A stretch of 64,000 bases of DNA. Origin: an uncultured Sphingomonadaceae bacterium. GTDB taxonomy: Bacteria; Pseudomonadota; Alphaproteobacteria; Sphingomonadales; Sphingomonadaceae. Shown here in pieces: positions 48,191-57,357 of the stretch. Below the pieces are notes generated by a model. The model worked only from the letters and a program-made list of their open reading frames with translations, had not been told where the DNA came from and ran no database searches. Position 1 is the first letter of the stretch. Every line of letters begins with the position of its first letter. A program made the translations under genes and the position numbers. The stretch covers positions 1,550,001 through 1,614,000 of the forward strand of contig CANLSQ010000001.1 in NCBI GenBank assembly GCA_947493955.1, written 5' to 3'.

Positions 48191-49048
48191 TTAGCCCTCC
48201 TTCCCTGCATCATCTGCAGCATCAGATTTCTCTTCTGCTGGTTTTTCTGCGGGAGCCTCTGCAGCTGCTGCGATTTCTTCATCGGTAGGACCGGCAGGCG
48301 CTTCATGCTCTGCATCCGCTTCAATCATGCCAGCAGGCGCATCTTCCGTCGCTGTTTCATCCGCATTACGGCGCATGGCACCAGGGAATGGAACACCTTC
48401 AGGCAGAGCCACTTTCACAGCATCTTTAACCAGCAACCAGCCACCTTTGGAACCAGGAACACTGCCACGTACAAAGATCAAACCGCGAGCGGCGTCTGTA
48501 CGGACGATTTCCAGATTTTGCTGCGTGCGATTACGCGCACCCATGTGACCAGCCATCTTCTTACCTTTGAAGACTTTACCAGGATCCTGGTTTTGACCGG
48601 TAGAACCATGTGCACGGTGAGAGATGGAAACACCGTGGGTTGCCCGCATACCGCCGAAGCCCCAACGCTTCATGGCACCGGCAAAGCCCTTACCCTGTGT
48701 CACACCTTGAATGTCGACCATCTGACCAGCAATAAAGTGGTCAGCCGTTATCCGAGCACCAACGGGGAGCAAACCTTCTTCGCTCTCAACCCGAAATTCG
48801 GCAACACGTGCCTTTGGCTCGACTTCCGCTTTTGCAAAAGCTTCACGTTGTGGTTTGTTTACATTTTTCGCTTTACGGGCACCTGCACCAAGCTGAACAG
48901 CAAAATAGCCATCCGGATCCTGTTTGCGGGCTCCAACAACCTGACATTCTTCCAGGGAAAGAACGGTTACCGGCACATGCCGACCATCTTCCTGAAACAA
49001 GCGGGTCATCCCCATTTTTTTCGCGATCACGCCAGTACGCACGATCAT
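48191..49048 (-). CDS. rplC: 50S ribosomal protein L3 with acidic C-terminal tail
   Basis: 285 residues against about 209 in E. coli. The core is normal ([21 protein letters not shown] at the start; [14 protein letters not shown] and [16 protein letters not shown] in the middle; quoted in part). Residues from about 235 on form an Ala/Glu/Asp/Pro-rich tail of some 50 residues, predicted disordered. GTAAGGAGAA precedes the ATG. A 208-base structured leader separates it from rpsJ. Confidence 0.97.
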   Translation of the reverse strand: MIVRTGVIAKKMGMTRLFQEDGRHVPVTVLSLEECQVVGARKQDPDGYFAVQLGAGARKAKNVNKPQREAFAKAEVEPKARVAEFRVESEEGLLPVGARITADHFIAGQMVDIQGVTQGKGFAGAMKRWGFGGMRATHGVSISHRAHGSTGQNQDPGKVFKGKKMAGHMGARNRTQQNLEIVRTDAARGLIFVRGSVPGSKGGWLLVKDAVKVALPEGVPFPGAMRRNADETATEDAPAGMIEADAEHEAPAGPTDEEIAAAAEAPAEKPAEEKSDAADDAGKEG

Positions 49049-49104
49049 TTCTCCTTACAGAGGCCCGGTCGCGGAATTGCCAGCGGGCGTGTTACAAAAT
49101 ACAA

Positions 49105-49139
49105 AGCCCCGAATTTTCGAATATCGCCCCGTCCGGGCT
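49105..49139 (-). promoter_or_regulatory. Attenuator-like stem-loop in the rpsJ-rplC leader
   Basis: On the minus strand AGCCCGGA can pair with TTCGGGGCT (one G-G mismatch), followed by TTTGTATTTTG. It ends about 56 bases before the rplC ATG. It resembles an intrinsic terminator of moderate strength placed inside the operon, so it could act as an attenuator. A second hairpin, TTGCTCC/GGAGCGA, lies upstream near 49219-49236. Confidence 0.4.
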
Positions 49140-49171
49140 AAAGCGTCTGATTGATCCGAAGACCAGTCAAA

Positions 49172-49255
49172 CTAGACGGGGGACACATGACCCAGCATGA
49201 AACTGGCGGTTTCCCATGTCACCGTCGCTCCATCCGGAGCAACGTCGTAACTCAC
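49172..49255 (-). CDS. Possible 27-residue leader peptide between rpsJ and rplC
   Basis: Directly after the rpsJ stop (TAATGTG) a GTG at 49255 opens 27 codons to TAG 49172: begins SYDVAPDGATVTWETA after the start and ends LGHVSPV. There is no separate ribosome-binding site beyond the end of rpsJ, so translation would depend on re-initiation. It precedes the attenuator-like hairpin. The coding claim rests on position and an amphipathic, protein-like composition only. Confidence 0.25.
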   Translation of the reverse strand: MSYDVAPDGATVTWETASFMLGHVSPV

Positions 49256-49256
49256 A

Positions 49257-49568
49257 TTAAGCGAGCTTAATCTCTACATTCACACCTGCAGCAAGGTCGA
49301 GCTTCATCAAAGCATCAACAGTTTGCGGCGTAGGCTGCACGATATCGAGCAACCTTTTGTAAGTCCGGACCTCAAACTGTTCACGCGACTTTTTGTCAAC
49401 GTGTGGGCCGCGGTTTACGGTAAATTTTTCGATGCGCGTTGGCATTGGGATCGGTCCACGGATAAGCGCGCCAGTGCGGCGAGCTGTGTCAGCGATATCG
49501 CCGGTTGCCTGATCGAGAACCCGATGATCGAATGCCTTCAAGCGTATGCGAATATTCTGCGTTTCCAT
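49257..49568 (-). CDS. rpsJ: 30S ribosomal protein S10
   Basis: 103 residues, standard length. [46 protein letters not shown] (quoted in part: [14 protein letters not shown]) and the NusE/NusB-contacting surface are conserved. S10 also takes part in transcription antitermination. AGG lies just before the ATG (ATAGGTTCTT). It is unusual in being isolated on both sides: tandem terminator-like stems after tuf, and a 208-base leader before rplC. Confidence 0.98.
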   Translation of the reverse strand: METQNIRIRLKAFDHRVLDQATGDIADTARRTGALIRGPIPMPTRIEKFTVNRGPHVDKKSREQFEVRTYKRLLDIVQPTPQTVDALMKLDLAAGVNVEIKLA

Positions 49569-49594
49569 AAGAACCTATACCAATGTCAAAGAGC

Positions 49595-49642
49595 CAAAAA
49601 TAAACCGCCCCGATTTTCTCTCTCAAAAAGAAGCCGGAGCGG
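49595..49642 (-). terminator. Second terminator-like stem after tuf
   Basis: On the minus strand CCGCTCCG (49642-49635) pairs with CGGGGCGG (49612-49605, one G-U pair), and TTTATTTTTGG follows. The loop is about 22 bases. It lies only about 30 bases before the rpsJ start. Confidence 0.5.
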
Positions 49643-49643
49643 C

Positions 49644-49679
49644 GAAAAACTGGCCGCCCGAATCAGTGACCCGGGCGGC
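49644..49679 (-). terminator. First terminator after tuf
   Basis: On the minus strand GCCGCCCG (49679-49672) and CGGGCGGC (49660-49653) form a perfect 8-bp GC-only stem, followed by CAGTTTTTCG. It starts 15 bases past the tuf stop. Confidence 0.7.
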
Positions 49680-49693
49680 GATGCAGTCCTATA

Positions 49694-50884
49694 TTACTTT
49701 GTTACGGTGCTGACAACCCCAGAACCGACGGTGCGACCACCTTCGCGAATAGCGAAGCGAAGACCGGAGTCCATGGCGATTGGTGCAATCAACTTCACGT
49801 TAATTGTCACGTTGTCACCAGGCATAACCATTTCCGTACCCTCTGGCAGGATAACTTCGCCGGTCACGTCCGTTGTACGGAAGTAGAATTGTGGACGATA
49901 GTTAGCGAAGAATGGCGTATGACGACCACCTTCGTCTTTCGACAACACGTAAACTTCTGCACTGAACTCGGTGTGAGGAGTGATCGAACCAGGCTTACAA
50001 AGAACCTGACCACGCTCAACTTCTTCACGAGAAACACCACGGATCAATGCACCGATGTTATCGCCAGCTTCACCGCTGTCGAGCAACTTACGGAACATTT
50101 CAACGCCGGTAACGGTTGTTTTCGAGGTATCTTTGATACCAACGATTTCAACTTCGTCACCAACATTCACAACACCGGTTTCAACACGGCCGGTAACAAC
50201 CGTACCACGACCGGAAATTGAGAACACGTCCTCGATTGGCATCAGGAAGTCCTGGTCAACCGGACGGTCTGGCTGTGGGATGTGCTCATCAACAGCAGCC
50301 ATCAGTTCAAGAATTTTCTCTTTACCGATATTGTCGTCACGGCCTTCAAGAGCAGCCAGAGCAGAACCAGCAACGATAGGAATATTGTCGCCATCGAAGT
50401 CGTAAGAAGAAAGAAGTTCACGAACTTCCATTTCAACCAGCTCAAGCAGTTCTTCGTCGTCAACCTGGTCAACTTTGTTCATGAAAACAACAAGAGCAGG
50501 AACGCCAACCTGACGAGCAAGCAGGATGTGCTCGCGAGTCTGTGGCATTGGACCATCAGCTGCGTTCACAACCAGAATAGCACCGTCCATCTGAGCCGCG
50601 CCGGTGATCATGTTTTTCACATAGTCAGCGTGACCTGGGCAATCGACGTGCGCATAGTGGCGGTTGTCGGTTTCATATTCAACGTGTGCCGTTGAAATGG
50701 TGATGCCGCGCTCACGCTCTTCAGGCGCCTTGTCGATGTTCGCGAAGTCTACGGCTTCACCGCCGCCAGATTCAGCAAGCACTTTCGTGATCGCTGCGGT
50801 CAACGTGGTTTTACCGTGGTCAACGTGACCGATGGTGCCGATGTTGCAATGCGGCTTATTGCGTTCAAACTTCTCTTTTGCCAT
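49694..50884 (-). CDS. tuf: Elongation factor Tu
   Basis: 396 residues. G1 is GHVDHGKT (about 19-26), then DCPGH, NKVD, and the C-terminal [14 protein letters not shown]. It delivers aminoacyl-tRNA to the ribosome. AGAGGTAAG precedes the ATG. It follows fusA across 153 bases that hold a TTGACA element and a long inverted repeat, and is followed by tandem terminators, so it may have its own transcript. Only one tuf copy is visible here. Confidence 0.99.
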   Translation of the reverse strand: MAKEKFERNKPHCNIGTIGHVDHGKTTLTAAITKVLAESGGGEAVDFANIDKAPEERERGITISTAHVEYETDNRHYAHVDCPGHADYVKNMITGAAQMDGAILVVNAADGPMPQTREHILLARQVGVPALVVFMNKVDQVDDEELLELVEMEVRELLSSYDFDGDNIPIVAGSALAALEGRDDNIGKEKILELMAAVDEHIPQPDRPVDQDFLMPIEDVFSISGRGTVVTGRVETGVVNVGDEVEIVGIKDTSKTTVTGVEMFRKLLDSGEAGDNIGALIRGVSREEVERGQVLCKPGSITPHTEFSAEVYVLSKDEGGRHTPFFANYRPQFYFRTTDVTGEVILPEGTEMVMPGDNVTINVKLIAPIAMDSGLRFAIREGGRTVGSGVVSTVTK

Positions 50885-50913
50885 TTTTTCTTACCTCTAA
50901 TTTCTATCGTCTT

Positions 50914-50957
50914 GATAGTCTGTGCCGCGCTTTGGCGAGACTATCCAAATCTGTCAA
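50914..50957 (-). promoter_or_regulatory. TTGACA element and inverted repeat in fusA-tuf spacer
   Basis: The minus strand shows TTGACA at 50957-50952. Six bases later comes a perfect 8-bp inverted repeat, GATAGTCT (50945-50938) and AGACTATC (50921-50914), with an inner GCC/GGC pair. A clear -10 at 17 bases from TTGACA is lacking (CAAAGC). It could be a tuf promoter with an overlapping operator, or a leader hairpin. Confidence 0.4.
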
Positions 50958-51037
50958 CACCCTTTTAACCTCTAGGCTTTTTTCTTGAGCCAGAACCAAA
51001 AGGTAAGCGCGGTTACTCGTAAAAAGAGCAGCGGCGA

Positions 51038-53131
51038 TTAAGCCATCTTCTCCTTCAATTCTTCTGCGACATTATTCGGCACTTGCTCATAGTGAGAAAA
51101 TTGCATCGAATATTGTGCACGGCCCTGCGTGAATGAGCGCAACTCGTTCACATAACCAAACATATTGGCCAGCGGCACCATCGCGTCCACCGCCTGAGCG
51201 ATACCGCGCGTGTCGGTACCCTGGATCTGGCCACGGCGAGAGTTGAGATCGCCGATCACGTCACCAAGATAGTCTTCCGGCGTAATCACTTCGACTTTCA
51301 TGATAGGCTCAAGCAGCTTGATACCAGACTTCTGGGCCGCTTCACGCATCGCAGCGCGTGCCGCAATTTCAAAAGCCAGCGCCGAGGAGTCGACATCATG
51401 GTAGGCGCCATCATAAACGCGGATGTTAAAGTCGATGATCGGAAAGCCGATCAAAGAACCGGTTTCAGCCGTTTCACGCATGCCTTTTTCGACAGACGGG
51501 ATATATTCCTTTGGAATGTTACCGCCCTTGATTTCGTCTTCAAAGGTAATGCCTTCACCGCGTTCACCAGGCGTGACTTCAAACTTGATACGCGCGAACT
51601 GACCGGAACCGCCGGATTGTTTCTTATGCGTATAGTCAACTTCAACAGCCTTGCCGAGCGATTCACGATAGGCAACCTGCGGTGCACCAACATTGGCTTC
51701 CACCTTGAACTCACGCTTCATGCGGTCGACCAGGATGTCGAGGTGAAGCTCGCCCATGCCCTTGATGATCGTCTGACCGGATTCATGGTCGGTCGATACC
51801 CGGAAGCTTGGATCTTCCGCCGCAAGACGATTAAGCGCAACACCCATCTTCTCTTGGTCGGCCTTGGTCTTTGGTTCAACCGAAAGCTCGATAACCGGAT
51901 CCGGGAATTCCATCCGTTCCAGGATGATCGGATCTTCTGCGGCACAAAGCGTGTCACCGGTGGTGGTGGTCTTCATGCCGGCCAATGCGATAATGTCGCC
52001 CGCGAAAGCTTCTTCAATGTCCTTACGGTCATTGGAGTGCATTTCCAGGATACGGCCGACTTTTTCCTTCTTGTCCTTGACCGAGTTCAGCACGGTGCCT
52101 TTTTCCAACTTGCCGGAATAGATACGGGCAAAGGTCAAGGTACCAACGAACGGATCGTTCATGACTTTAAAGGCCAAAGCCGCAAAAGGCTCGTCATCGC
52201 TTGATGGACGCGTGTCTTCGGTTTCACCGTCCAGCTTGACGCCTTTAATCGCGTCAACGTCCAGCGGGCTTGGCATATAGTCAACAACCGCGTCGAGCAG
52301 TGGCTGAACGCCTTTGTTTTTGAAGGCCGAACCACAAAGCACAGGAACGAAGCTCTGGTTCAGCGTACCTTTACGGATGAGCGACTTCAGGGTCGCTGCA
52401 TCAGGCTCGGTACCTTCCAGATAGGCTTCCATCACATCATCGTCCTGCTCCACGGCAAGCTCGATAAGCTTCTCACGATATTCAGCCGCCTCGTCAGCCA
52501 TATCCTCAGGGATTTCACCATAAGTATATTCAGCGCCAAGGTCTTCGTTCTTCCATGTGATCGAACGTTGGTTGACCAGGTCAACCAGGCCAACCAGGCT
52601 CGCTTCGATGCCGATGGGCAGATATAGCACAGCCGGGGTCGCGCCGAGACGCTCTATGATCGAGTTCACGCAGAATTTGAAATCCGCACCGGTCCGGTCG
52701 AGCTTGTTGATGAAGCACATCCGCGGCACTTTATATTTATCAGCCTGACGCCATACGGTTTCAGACTGTGGCTCCACGCCGGCAACGCCGTCGAAACAGG
52801 CAACCGCGCCATCGAGCACACGCAGCGAACGCTCAACTTCAATGGTGAAGTCAACGTGGCCTGGTGTATCAATAATGTTGATCCGGTGCTCTGGGCCCTT
52901 GCGATCTTCCGCATTCCAGAAACAGGTGGTCGCAGCAGAAGTAATGGTGATACCACGCTCTTGCTCTTGCTCCATCCAGTCCATCGTCGCCGCGCCATCA
53001 TGCACTTCGCCGATCTTGTAGGACTTACCCGTGTAATACAGGATGCGTTCCGTTGTGGTCGTTTTACCGGCATCAATATGGGCCATAATGCCAATATTGC
53101 GATATCGTTCGAGCGGATGGCTGCGTGCCAT
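51038..53131 (-). CDS. fusA: Elongation factor G
   Basis: 697 residues. G1 is [15 protein letters not shown] near residue 18, followed by [17 protein letters not shown] and NKLDR. The C-terminal domains IV-V include [13 protein letters not shown] and [13 protein letters not shown]. It drives translocation. ATG 53131 is preceded by GGAGTAAAG; the longer frame to 53161 lacks support. A terminator-like stem separates it from rpsG upstream. Confidence 0.99.
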   Translation of the reverse strand: MARSHPLERYRNIGIMAHIDAGKTTTTERILYYTGKSYKIGEVHDGAATMDWMEQEQERGITITSAATTCFWNAEDRKGPEHRINIIDTPGHVDFTIEVERSLRVLDGAVACFDGVAGVEPQSETVWRQADKYKVPRMCFINKLDRTGADFKFCVNSIIERLGATPAVLYLPIGIEASLVGLVDLVNQRSITWKNEDLGAEYTYGEIPEDMADEAAEYREKLIELAVEQDDDVMEAYLEGTEPDAATLKSLIRKGTLNQSFVPVLCGSAFKNKGVQPLLDAVVDYMPSPLDVDAIKGVKLDGETEDTRPSSDDEPFAALAFKVMNDPFVGTLTFARIYSGKLEKGTVLNSVKDKKEKVGRILEMHSNDRKDIEEAFAGDIIALAGMKTTTTGDTLCAAEDPIILERMEFPDPVIELSVEPKTKADQEKMGVALNRLAAEDPSFRVSTDHESGQTIIKGMGELHLDILVDRMKREFKVEANVGAPQVAYRESLGKAVEVDYTHKKQSGGSGQFARIKFEVTPGERGEGITFEDEIKGGNIPKEYIPSVEKGMRETAETGSLIGFPIIDFNIRVYDGAYHDVDSSALAFEIAARAAMREAAQKSGIKLLEPIMKVEVITPEDYLGDVIGDLNSRRGQIQGTDTRGIAQAVDAMVPLANMFGYVNELRSFTQGRAQYSMQFSHYEQVPNNVAEELKEKMA

Positions 53132-53230
53132 AGTCTTTACTCCAGAATTAAGGGGCCCCAATTAGCGCCGCCCCTATAGTGAAACGGGCCAGCGATGACC
53201 AGCCCTGATTAGTTACAAATACAACAATGT

Positions 53231-53271
53231 GAAAAGCGCAGGAATTTACAGAGGCTCTGCAACCCCTGCGC
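53231..53271 (-). terminator. Terminator between rpsG and fusA
   Basis: On the minus strand GCGCAGG (53271-53265) pairs with CCTGCGC (53242-53236), and the loop holds a second hairpin (CAGAG/CTCTG). TTTTC follows. It begins 13 bases after the rpsG stop. A short T-tract suggests partial termination. Confidence 0.6.
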
Positions 53272-53283
53272 CTTTATATAATG

Positions 53284-53754
53284 TTACCAGCGGTAATGTG
53301 CAAATGCGCGGTTGGCTTCGGCCATCTTGTGCGCATCTTCCCGCTTCTTCACCGCGTTGCCGCGATTGTTGGAAGCGTCCAGGATCTCACCGGACAGACG
53401 CGCCGCCATGGTGGTCTCGCTACGTGCACGGGCAGCAGCAATGACCCAGCGGATCGCAAGAGCCTGAGCGCGCTCGGGACGCACTTCGACAGGAACCTGA
53501 TAGGTTGCACCACCAACACGGCGAGAGCGGACTTCGATGCCCGGCTTCACATTGTTCAGCGCATCATGGAACATCTGCAGCGGATCTTTTTTCGCTTTGG
53601 CTTCCACGCTGTCCAGCGCGCCATAAACGATACGTTCTGCAACAGATTTCTTACCATCCTGCATCAGGTTGTTCATGAATTTGGAAAGGACCTGATCCTT
53701 AAATTTTGGATCAGGAAGGATTACCCGTTTCTCGGGACGACGACGACGTGCCAT
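53284..53754 (-). CDS. rpsG: 30S ribosomal protein S7
   Basis: 156 residues. [18 protein letters not shown] begins it, with [22 protein letters not shown] (quoted in part: [14 protein letters not shown]) and the ending [15 protein letters not shown]. It nucleates 30S head assembly. It follows rpsL by 24 bases. Confidence 0.98.
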   Translation of the reverse strand: MARRRRPEKRVILPDPKFKDQVLSKFMNNLMQDGKKSVAERIVYGALDSVEAKAKKDPLQMFHDALNNVKPGIEVRSRRVGGATYQVPVEVRPERAQALAIRWVIAAARARSETTMAARLSGEILDASNNRGNAVKKREDAHKMAEANRAFAHYRW

Positions 53755-53778
53755 ATTATATAACTCCTATCTGACCGA

Positions 53779-54150
53779 TTACTTAGGACGCTTGGCGCCA
53801 TATTTGGAACGGGATTGCTTCCGGTCCTTAACGCCTTGCGTATCAAGAACACCGCGCAGCACATGGTAACGCACACCGGGAAGGTCGCGAACACGGCCGC
53901 CGCGAATGAGAACAACGCTATGCTCCTGAAGGTTATGACCTTCACCTGGAATGTAGCTGATGACCTCACGCTGGTTGGTCAGGCGAACCTTGGCAACCTT
54001 ACGCAGAGCGGAGTTTGGTTTCTTTGGAGTCGTTGTGTAGACACGGGTACAAACGCCGCGTTTCTGCGGGTTAGCTTCCATGGCCGGCACTTTGGACTTC
54101 GTCTTCTGTGGCACCCGCCCTTTACGGACGAGCTGATTAATCGTTGGCAT
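53779..54150 (-). CDS. rpsL: 30S ribosomal protein S12 with Arg at position 88
   Basis: 123 residues, colinear with E. coli S12. Landmarks are [24 protein letters not shown] with K43 (quoted in part: [11 protein letters not shown]) and [13 protein letters not shown]. Position 88, lysine in E. coli, is arginine here (codon CGC at 53889-53887). K88R in E. coli and M. tuberculosis gives streptomycin resistance. S12 lines the decoding centre. AAGGTGAAG precedes the ATG. It is the first gene of the str operon, with a promoter about 125 bases upstream. Confidence 0.98.
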   Translation of the reverse strand: MPTINQLVRKGRVPQKTKSKVPAMEANPQKRGVCTRVYTTTPKKPNSALRKVAKVRLTNQREVISYIPGEGHNLQEHSVVLIRGGRVRDLPGVRYHVLRGVLDTQGVKDRKQSRSKYGAKRPK

Positions 54151-54272
54151 AAAGTCTTCACCTTATTGGATCTAGATAAACTAGGGTTACTCTCACGGCC
54201 AAATCGCCGAAAGTGTTTTGCCTATGTAAGTTTTCTGCGGGCCTGACGGATCACACCGCAACAGAAGCGCGG

Positions 54273-54301
54273 CCCTTAGCGGGGATTCGGGTGGGGGTCA
54301 A
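54273..54301 (-). promoter_or_regulatory. Probable str operon promoter
   Basis: The minus strand shows TTGACC (54301-54296), a 17-base spacer and TAAGGG (54278-54273). The -35 is close to consensus; the -10 is degenerate but of a type I recall upstream of sphingomonad ribosomal genes. It would give a leader of about 115 bases before rpsL. Confidence 0.5.
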
Positions 54302-54337
54302 GGGGTGGAGTAATGGTTGGAGGGTTACAAAAATTAG

Positions 54338-55252
54338 CTATTCTTCTTCAGAAACAGCATCCAACTGATCGGCCTCCCAATCTTTGTATGTTTGTTTAGT
54401 CCCTTCAACTTTCCAAGTCGTGGGGCCAGCTGTAGCGCGCCCCTTCACAATAGCGCCTGCAGCACTTGTGCTACTAAATCCATAACTGTCAGAAAAAACG
54501 CGATGGTCACCTTTCTCAGTTAATACACCTTGATCCACTAAGTCGTTGAAAAGGGATTGGTAACTAGAATGGCCGCCTTCAGCACCAATCCAATTCAACC
54601 GAGCACCCGAACCTGCCTGCACAACAAACTGCTCATCCAATAACATAGCCCGAGCCTGAATTTCGAGCTCCGGTACTTTTGTAACAAAGCTGACCGCATG
54701 ATCCCCGGTTTCTTCCGGAAGCTCGACAGAAGGAAGCCTTCTGCTCTCAGAGAAAAAATCATAACGTAACGCCGGTAGAACCAAATAAGTGTTTTCCAAA
54801 AAATCATCCATATGCGCACGAGCCGCTTCGCTCAAAGTGCGCTCCGGAGGAGATTGTTCATTATCCAATGAAATTTTTCTTAACCTAAGAGCATCACTTA
54901 TCAGTCTGCTTTCTAGATACCGAGCATGCGCTTTGTTTAGTGGTTCGCCGTTGGAAGTAATGCAGATAGCCTCCGACCACCAATCTTTTTTAGCTGCATG
55001 ATTTTTCAAGCGCGCTTTAACATCGTCAGTTTCGCCGATATACAAAAGGGGGCGGTCATCTTTTTCACCTACTAGCAAATAAACACCGGGCCTTTCAATC
55101 TCAGGCCGCAGCATTGTCTTAGGTAATTGGGTGCGATTTATTACCAATACATGCCCAGTCCATTGAAATGGAATAGTAGCAGTTTTCATACCTTGAGGGT
55201 GACCATCAACGAAGAATAATTCTATCGAACGTCCTTTTGAAGTCGAGCTCAT
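54338..55252 (-). CDS. GIY-YIG nuclease-like protein with C-terminal DUF4357
   Basis: 304 residues. Residues about 54-140 form a GIY-YIG domain: GVYLL, LLYIGET, the arginine in VKARLKNH and the glutamate in ARYLESRLI. The C-terminal part (SSTSAAGAIVKGRATAGPTTWKV and TYKDWE, quoted in part) matches DUF4357, often found with GIY-YIG or restriction proteins. The role may be defence-related or regulatory, but is unknown. The gene looks lower in GC than its neighbours and could be a recent arrival between the str operon and the hemolysin III gene. Confidence 0.8.
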   Translation of the reverse strand: MSSTSKGRSIELFFVDGHPQGMKTATIPFQWTGHVLVINRTQLPKTMLRPEIERPGVYLLVGEKDDRPLLYIGETDDVKARLKNHAAKKDWWSEAICITSNGEPLNKAHARYLESRLISDALRLRKISLDNEQSPPERTLSEAARAHMDDFLENTYLVLPALRYDFFSESRRLPSVELPEETGDHAVSFVTKVPELEIQARAMLLDEQFVVQAGSGARLNWIGAEGGHSSYQSLFNDLVDQGVLTEKGDHRVFSDSYGFSSTSAAGAIVKGRATAGPTTWKVEGTKQTYKDWEADQLDAVSEEE

Positions 55253-55407
55253 AGATTATTCTCCACGATGAAACTTGCTGCTGAACCAAAAGCTGAATGC
55301 TCATGTATATAGCTATGCTCTGGACTCTGGATCAAGCTTGGAGCGACGGATTGGCCGGGATTGTCACCCATGAACATACAATCACACACCCTCCGCCCCC
55401 AGCCCTT

Positions 55408-56040
55408 TCAACCCGCCACCAAAGCTACCCAAATAGCGACAAAGAAAGACGCGCCGCCCATCATCACAAAACTATGCCAGATAGAATAGCGAAAGGGCTG
55501 CGCCTTGCGGGCATAGAAAATCGTGCCGAGAGAATAGAAGACACCGCCCGCCAACATGGCCCAAAGCGATAAGCCGGGCAGCTGCGCCATCATCTCGGGC
55601 ACGCCGATAATGCCCATCCATCCCAAACCGAGATAGGAAGCCAGCGACCATCGCGAATCCAGATTTTTTCCGAATATCTTGTACAGCATCGCGGGAATGG
55701 CCAGCACCCAGACAATCGTTAGCAGGAACAGGCCAAACGCCGTATCCGCCAGCACGAAAAGCGGTGTAAAAGTGCCCGCGATAGTCAGATAGATCGCAGC
55801 ATGGTCTATCCGGCGCAGTGCCAGCCGCCGGCCATGAAAAGGCGACAAATGGTAGAACATGGAAATGACGTGAGAAAATGCCACGCCGATCACATATGTG
55901 CTCACCGCCGCTATCACCGCCGCACCGTGACCAGCAGCCTGAATGAACAAGGCCACACCGGCTATCAGGATAAAAACCAATCCTATCCCGTGAACAATAA
56001 AATCGGCGTGGCGTTGTTGTCTATCGGGACTGGGGTACAT
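55408..56040 (-). CDS. Hemolysin III/PAQR family membrane protein
   Basis: 210 residues with seven predicted TM helices. The family metal-site pieces are SHVISMFYH near residue 62, [18 protein letters not shown] near 80-97 and WHSFVMMGG near 190. Despite the name, bacterial members (YqfA) are mostly of unknown function; PAQR relatives may be ceramidase-like hydrolases. The start is uncertain: ATG 56040 fits relatives, while ATG 56067 and GTG 56112 are also in frame. The 155-base gap 55253-55407 shows nothing. Confidence 0.8.
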   Translation of the reverse strand: MYPSPDRQQRHADFIVHGIGLVFILIAGVALFIQAAGHGAAVIAAVSTYVIGVAFSHVISMFYHLSPFHGRRLALRRIDHAAIYLTIAGTFTPLFVLADTAFGLFLLTIVWVLAIPAMLYKIFGKNLDSRWSLASYLGLGWMGIIGVPEMMAQLPGLSLWAMLAGGVFYSLGTIFYARKAQPFRYSIWHSFVMMGGASFFVAIWVALVAG

Positions 56041-56212
56041 CAGGTCACAATCATTTGAGATGGGCATTGGAAGTGGGATCGCGGTAACAGCATATTTATT
56101 GCACTCAGTCACTCCCTAACCGATGTGACAGGCACGAAACTTGGGAAATGCTTAGCCTAAGGCAACCGCAGCTACCCCGGCTCAGCCCATTGTTTCGCAG
56201 GTCTGACAGCTG

Positions 56213-56359
56213 CTACGTGATCCACAGGCGCAGGATATAGGCGATGATGCTAAGGACAGAGATGCTCATCGCCCAGATCGCGGCCATCCAGGCCAGCCGT
56301 TTCCATAGGGGGGCATCGTCGGCGGATTGTTCGCCGGATTGCTTTTTGGGTAGCGCCAT
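56213..56359 (-). CDS. DUF2474 small membrane protein (CydX-like partner)
   Basis: 48 residues: a charged N-terminus (MALPKKQSGEQSADDAPLWKRL, quoted in part) and one TM helix (WMAAIWAMSISVLSIIAYIL). DUF2474 proteins are found downstream of cydAB in CIO-type oxidase operons and probably act like CydX in stabilising the complex; the latter is inference. Its ATG overlaps the cydB stop as TAATG. Confidence 0.85.
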   Translation of the reverse strand: MALPKKQSGEQSADDAPLWKRLAWMAAIWAMSISVLSIIAYILRLWIT

Positions 56360-57354
56360 TAGTGATAGCCGTCGCTGCCGACCTTGCCGCGGAAGACCCA
56401 GTAGGCCCATCCGGTGTAGATCAGGATCAGCGGCACGGTCAGCACGACGCCGACCAGCATGAATATCTGGCTGCTTTCGGGGACGGCTGCGTCCCAGATG
56501 GTGATCTGGTCGGGCACGATATAGGGGAACATGGAAATGCCCAGCCCCGCCATGCCGAGGAAGAACAGGCCGAGTGAAATCAGGAAGGGCGCGGCCTCCT
56601 GCTTTTTATAAAGTCCGCGGAACAGGAAATAGGTCAGGATCACCACCAGCAGCGGTACTTGCGCTGCGAACAGGATGTTGGGCATTTCAAACCAGCGGGT
56701 CCAATATTGCCCGGCGAGGAACGGCGTGTAGAGGCTGACCGCTGCCATTAATACCAGCGTCGCAATCGCGGCCGGTTTCGCCAGCCGATAGGCCGTATCC
56801 TGCGCGCCATCTTCGGTTTTCCAGATCACCCAGGTCGCTCCCAAAAGGGCATAGCCCGCAACCGTCCCGATGCCGGTCAACAAGGTGTAGGGCGTAAACC
56901 AGTCAAACCAGCTGCCCGCATAGGCGCGGTCCGCGACCTCGACGCCCTGCAGCAACGCGCCCAATATCATGCCTTGGGAAAAGGCGGCGGCAATGGAACC
57001 GCCGGTGAAGGCAAAATCCCAGAAGGCCCGGTGGCCCGGGTCGCGCCAGCGAAACTCAAAGGCGACCCCGCGAAAGACGAGGCCCAGCAGCATGATGATG
57101 ATCAGCGGATAAGTCGCTGGCAATATGATGGCATAGGCGAGCGGAAAGGCCGCCAGCAACCCGCCGCCGCCCAGCACCAGCCAGGTTTCATTGCCGTCCC
57201 ACACCGGCGCGATGCTGTTCATCGCCTGATCGCGCGCATCGCCCACTTCAAAGGCGGGAAACAATATGCCAATGCCAAGGTCAAACCCGTCCATCACGAC
57301 ATAGGCAAAGACGGCAAAAGCGATGATGAAGGCCCAGATGACGGTCAAATCCAT
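56359..57354 (-). CDS. cydB: Cytochrome bd-type quinol oxidase subunit II (CIO type)
   Basis: 331 residues with about nine TM helices. The start MDLTVIWAFIIAFAVFAYVVMDGFDLGIGILF (quoted in part: YVVMDGFDLGIG) and APVWDGNETWLVLGGG are CydB/CioB signatures. It pairs with CydA in reducing O2 with quinol without pumping protons. It follows cydA by 3 bases. Confidence 0.97.
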   Translation of the reverse strand: MDLTVIWAFIIAFAVFAYVVMDGFDLGIGILFPAFEVGDARDQAMNSIAPVWDGNETWLVLGGGGLLAAFPLAYAIILPATYPLIIIMLLGLVFRGVAFEFRWRDPGHRAFWDFAFTGGSIAAAFSQGMILGALLQGVEVADRAYAGSWFDWFTPYTLLTGIGTVAGYALLGATWVIWKTEDGAQDTAYRLAKPAAIATLVLMAAVSLYTPFLAGQYWTRWFEMPNILFAAQVPLLVVILTYFLFRGLYKKQEAAPFLISLGLFFLGMAGLGISMFPYIVPDQITIWDAAVPESSQIFMLVGVVLTVPLILIYTGWAYWVFRGKVGSDGYH

Positions 57355-57357
57355 GAT

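Noticed and set aside
47921-49141. 406-codon plus-strand frame opposite rplD/rplC
   Set aside because: Shadow of two ribosomal protein genes, created by their skewed codon use.
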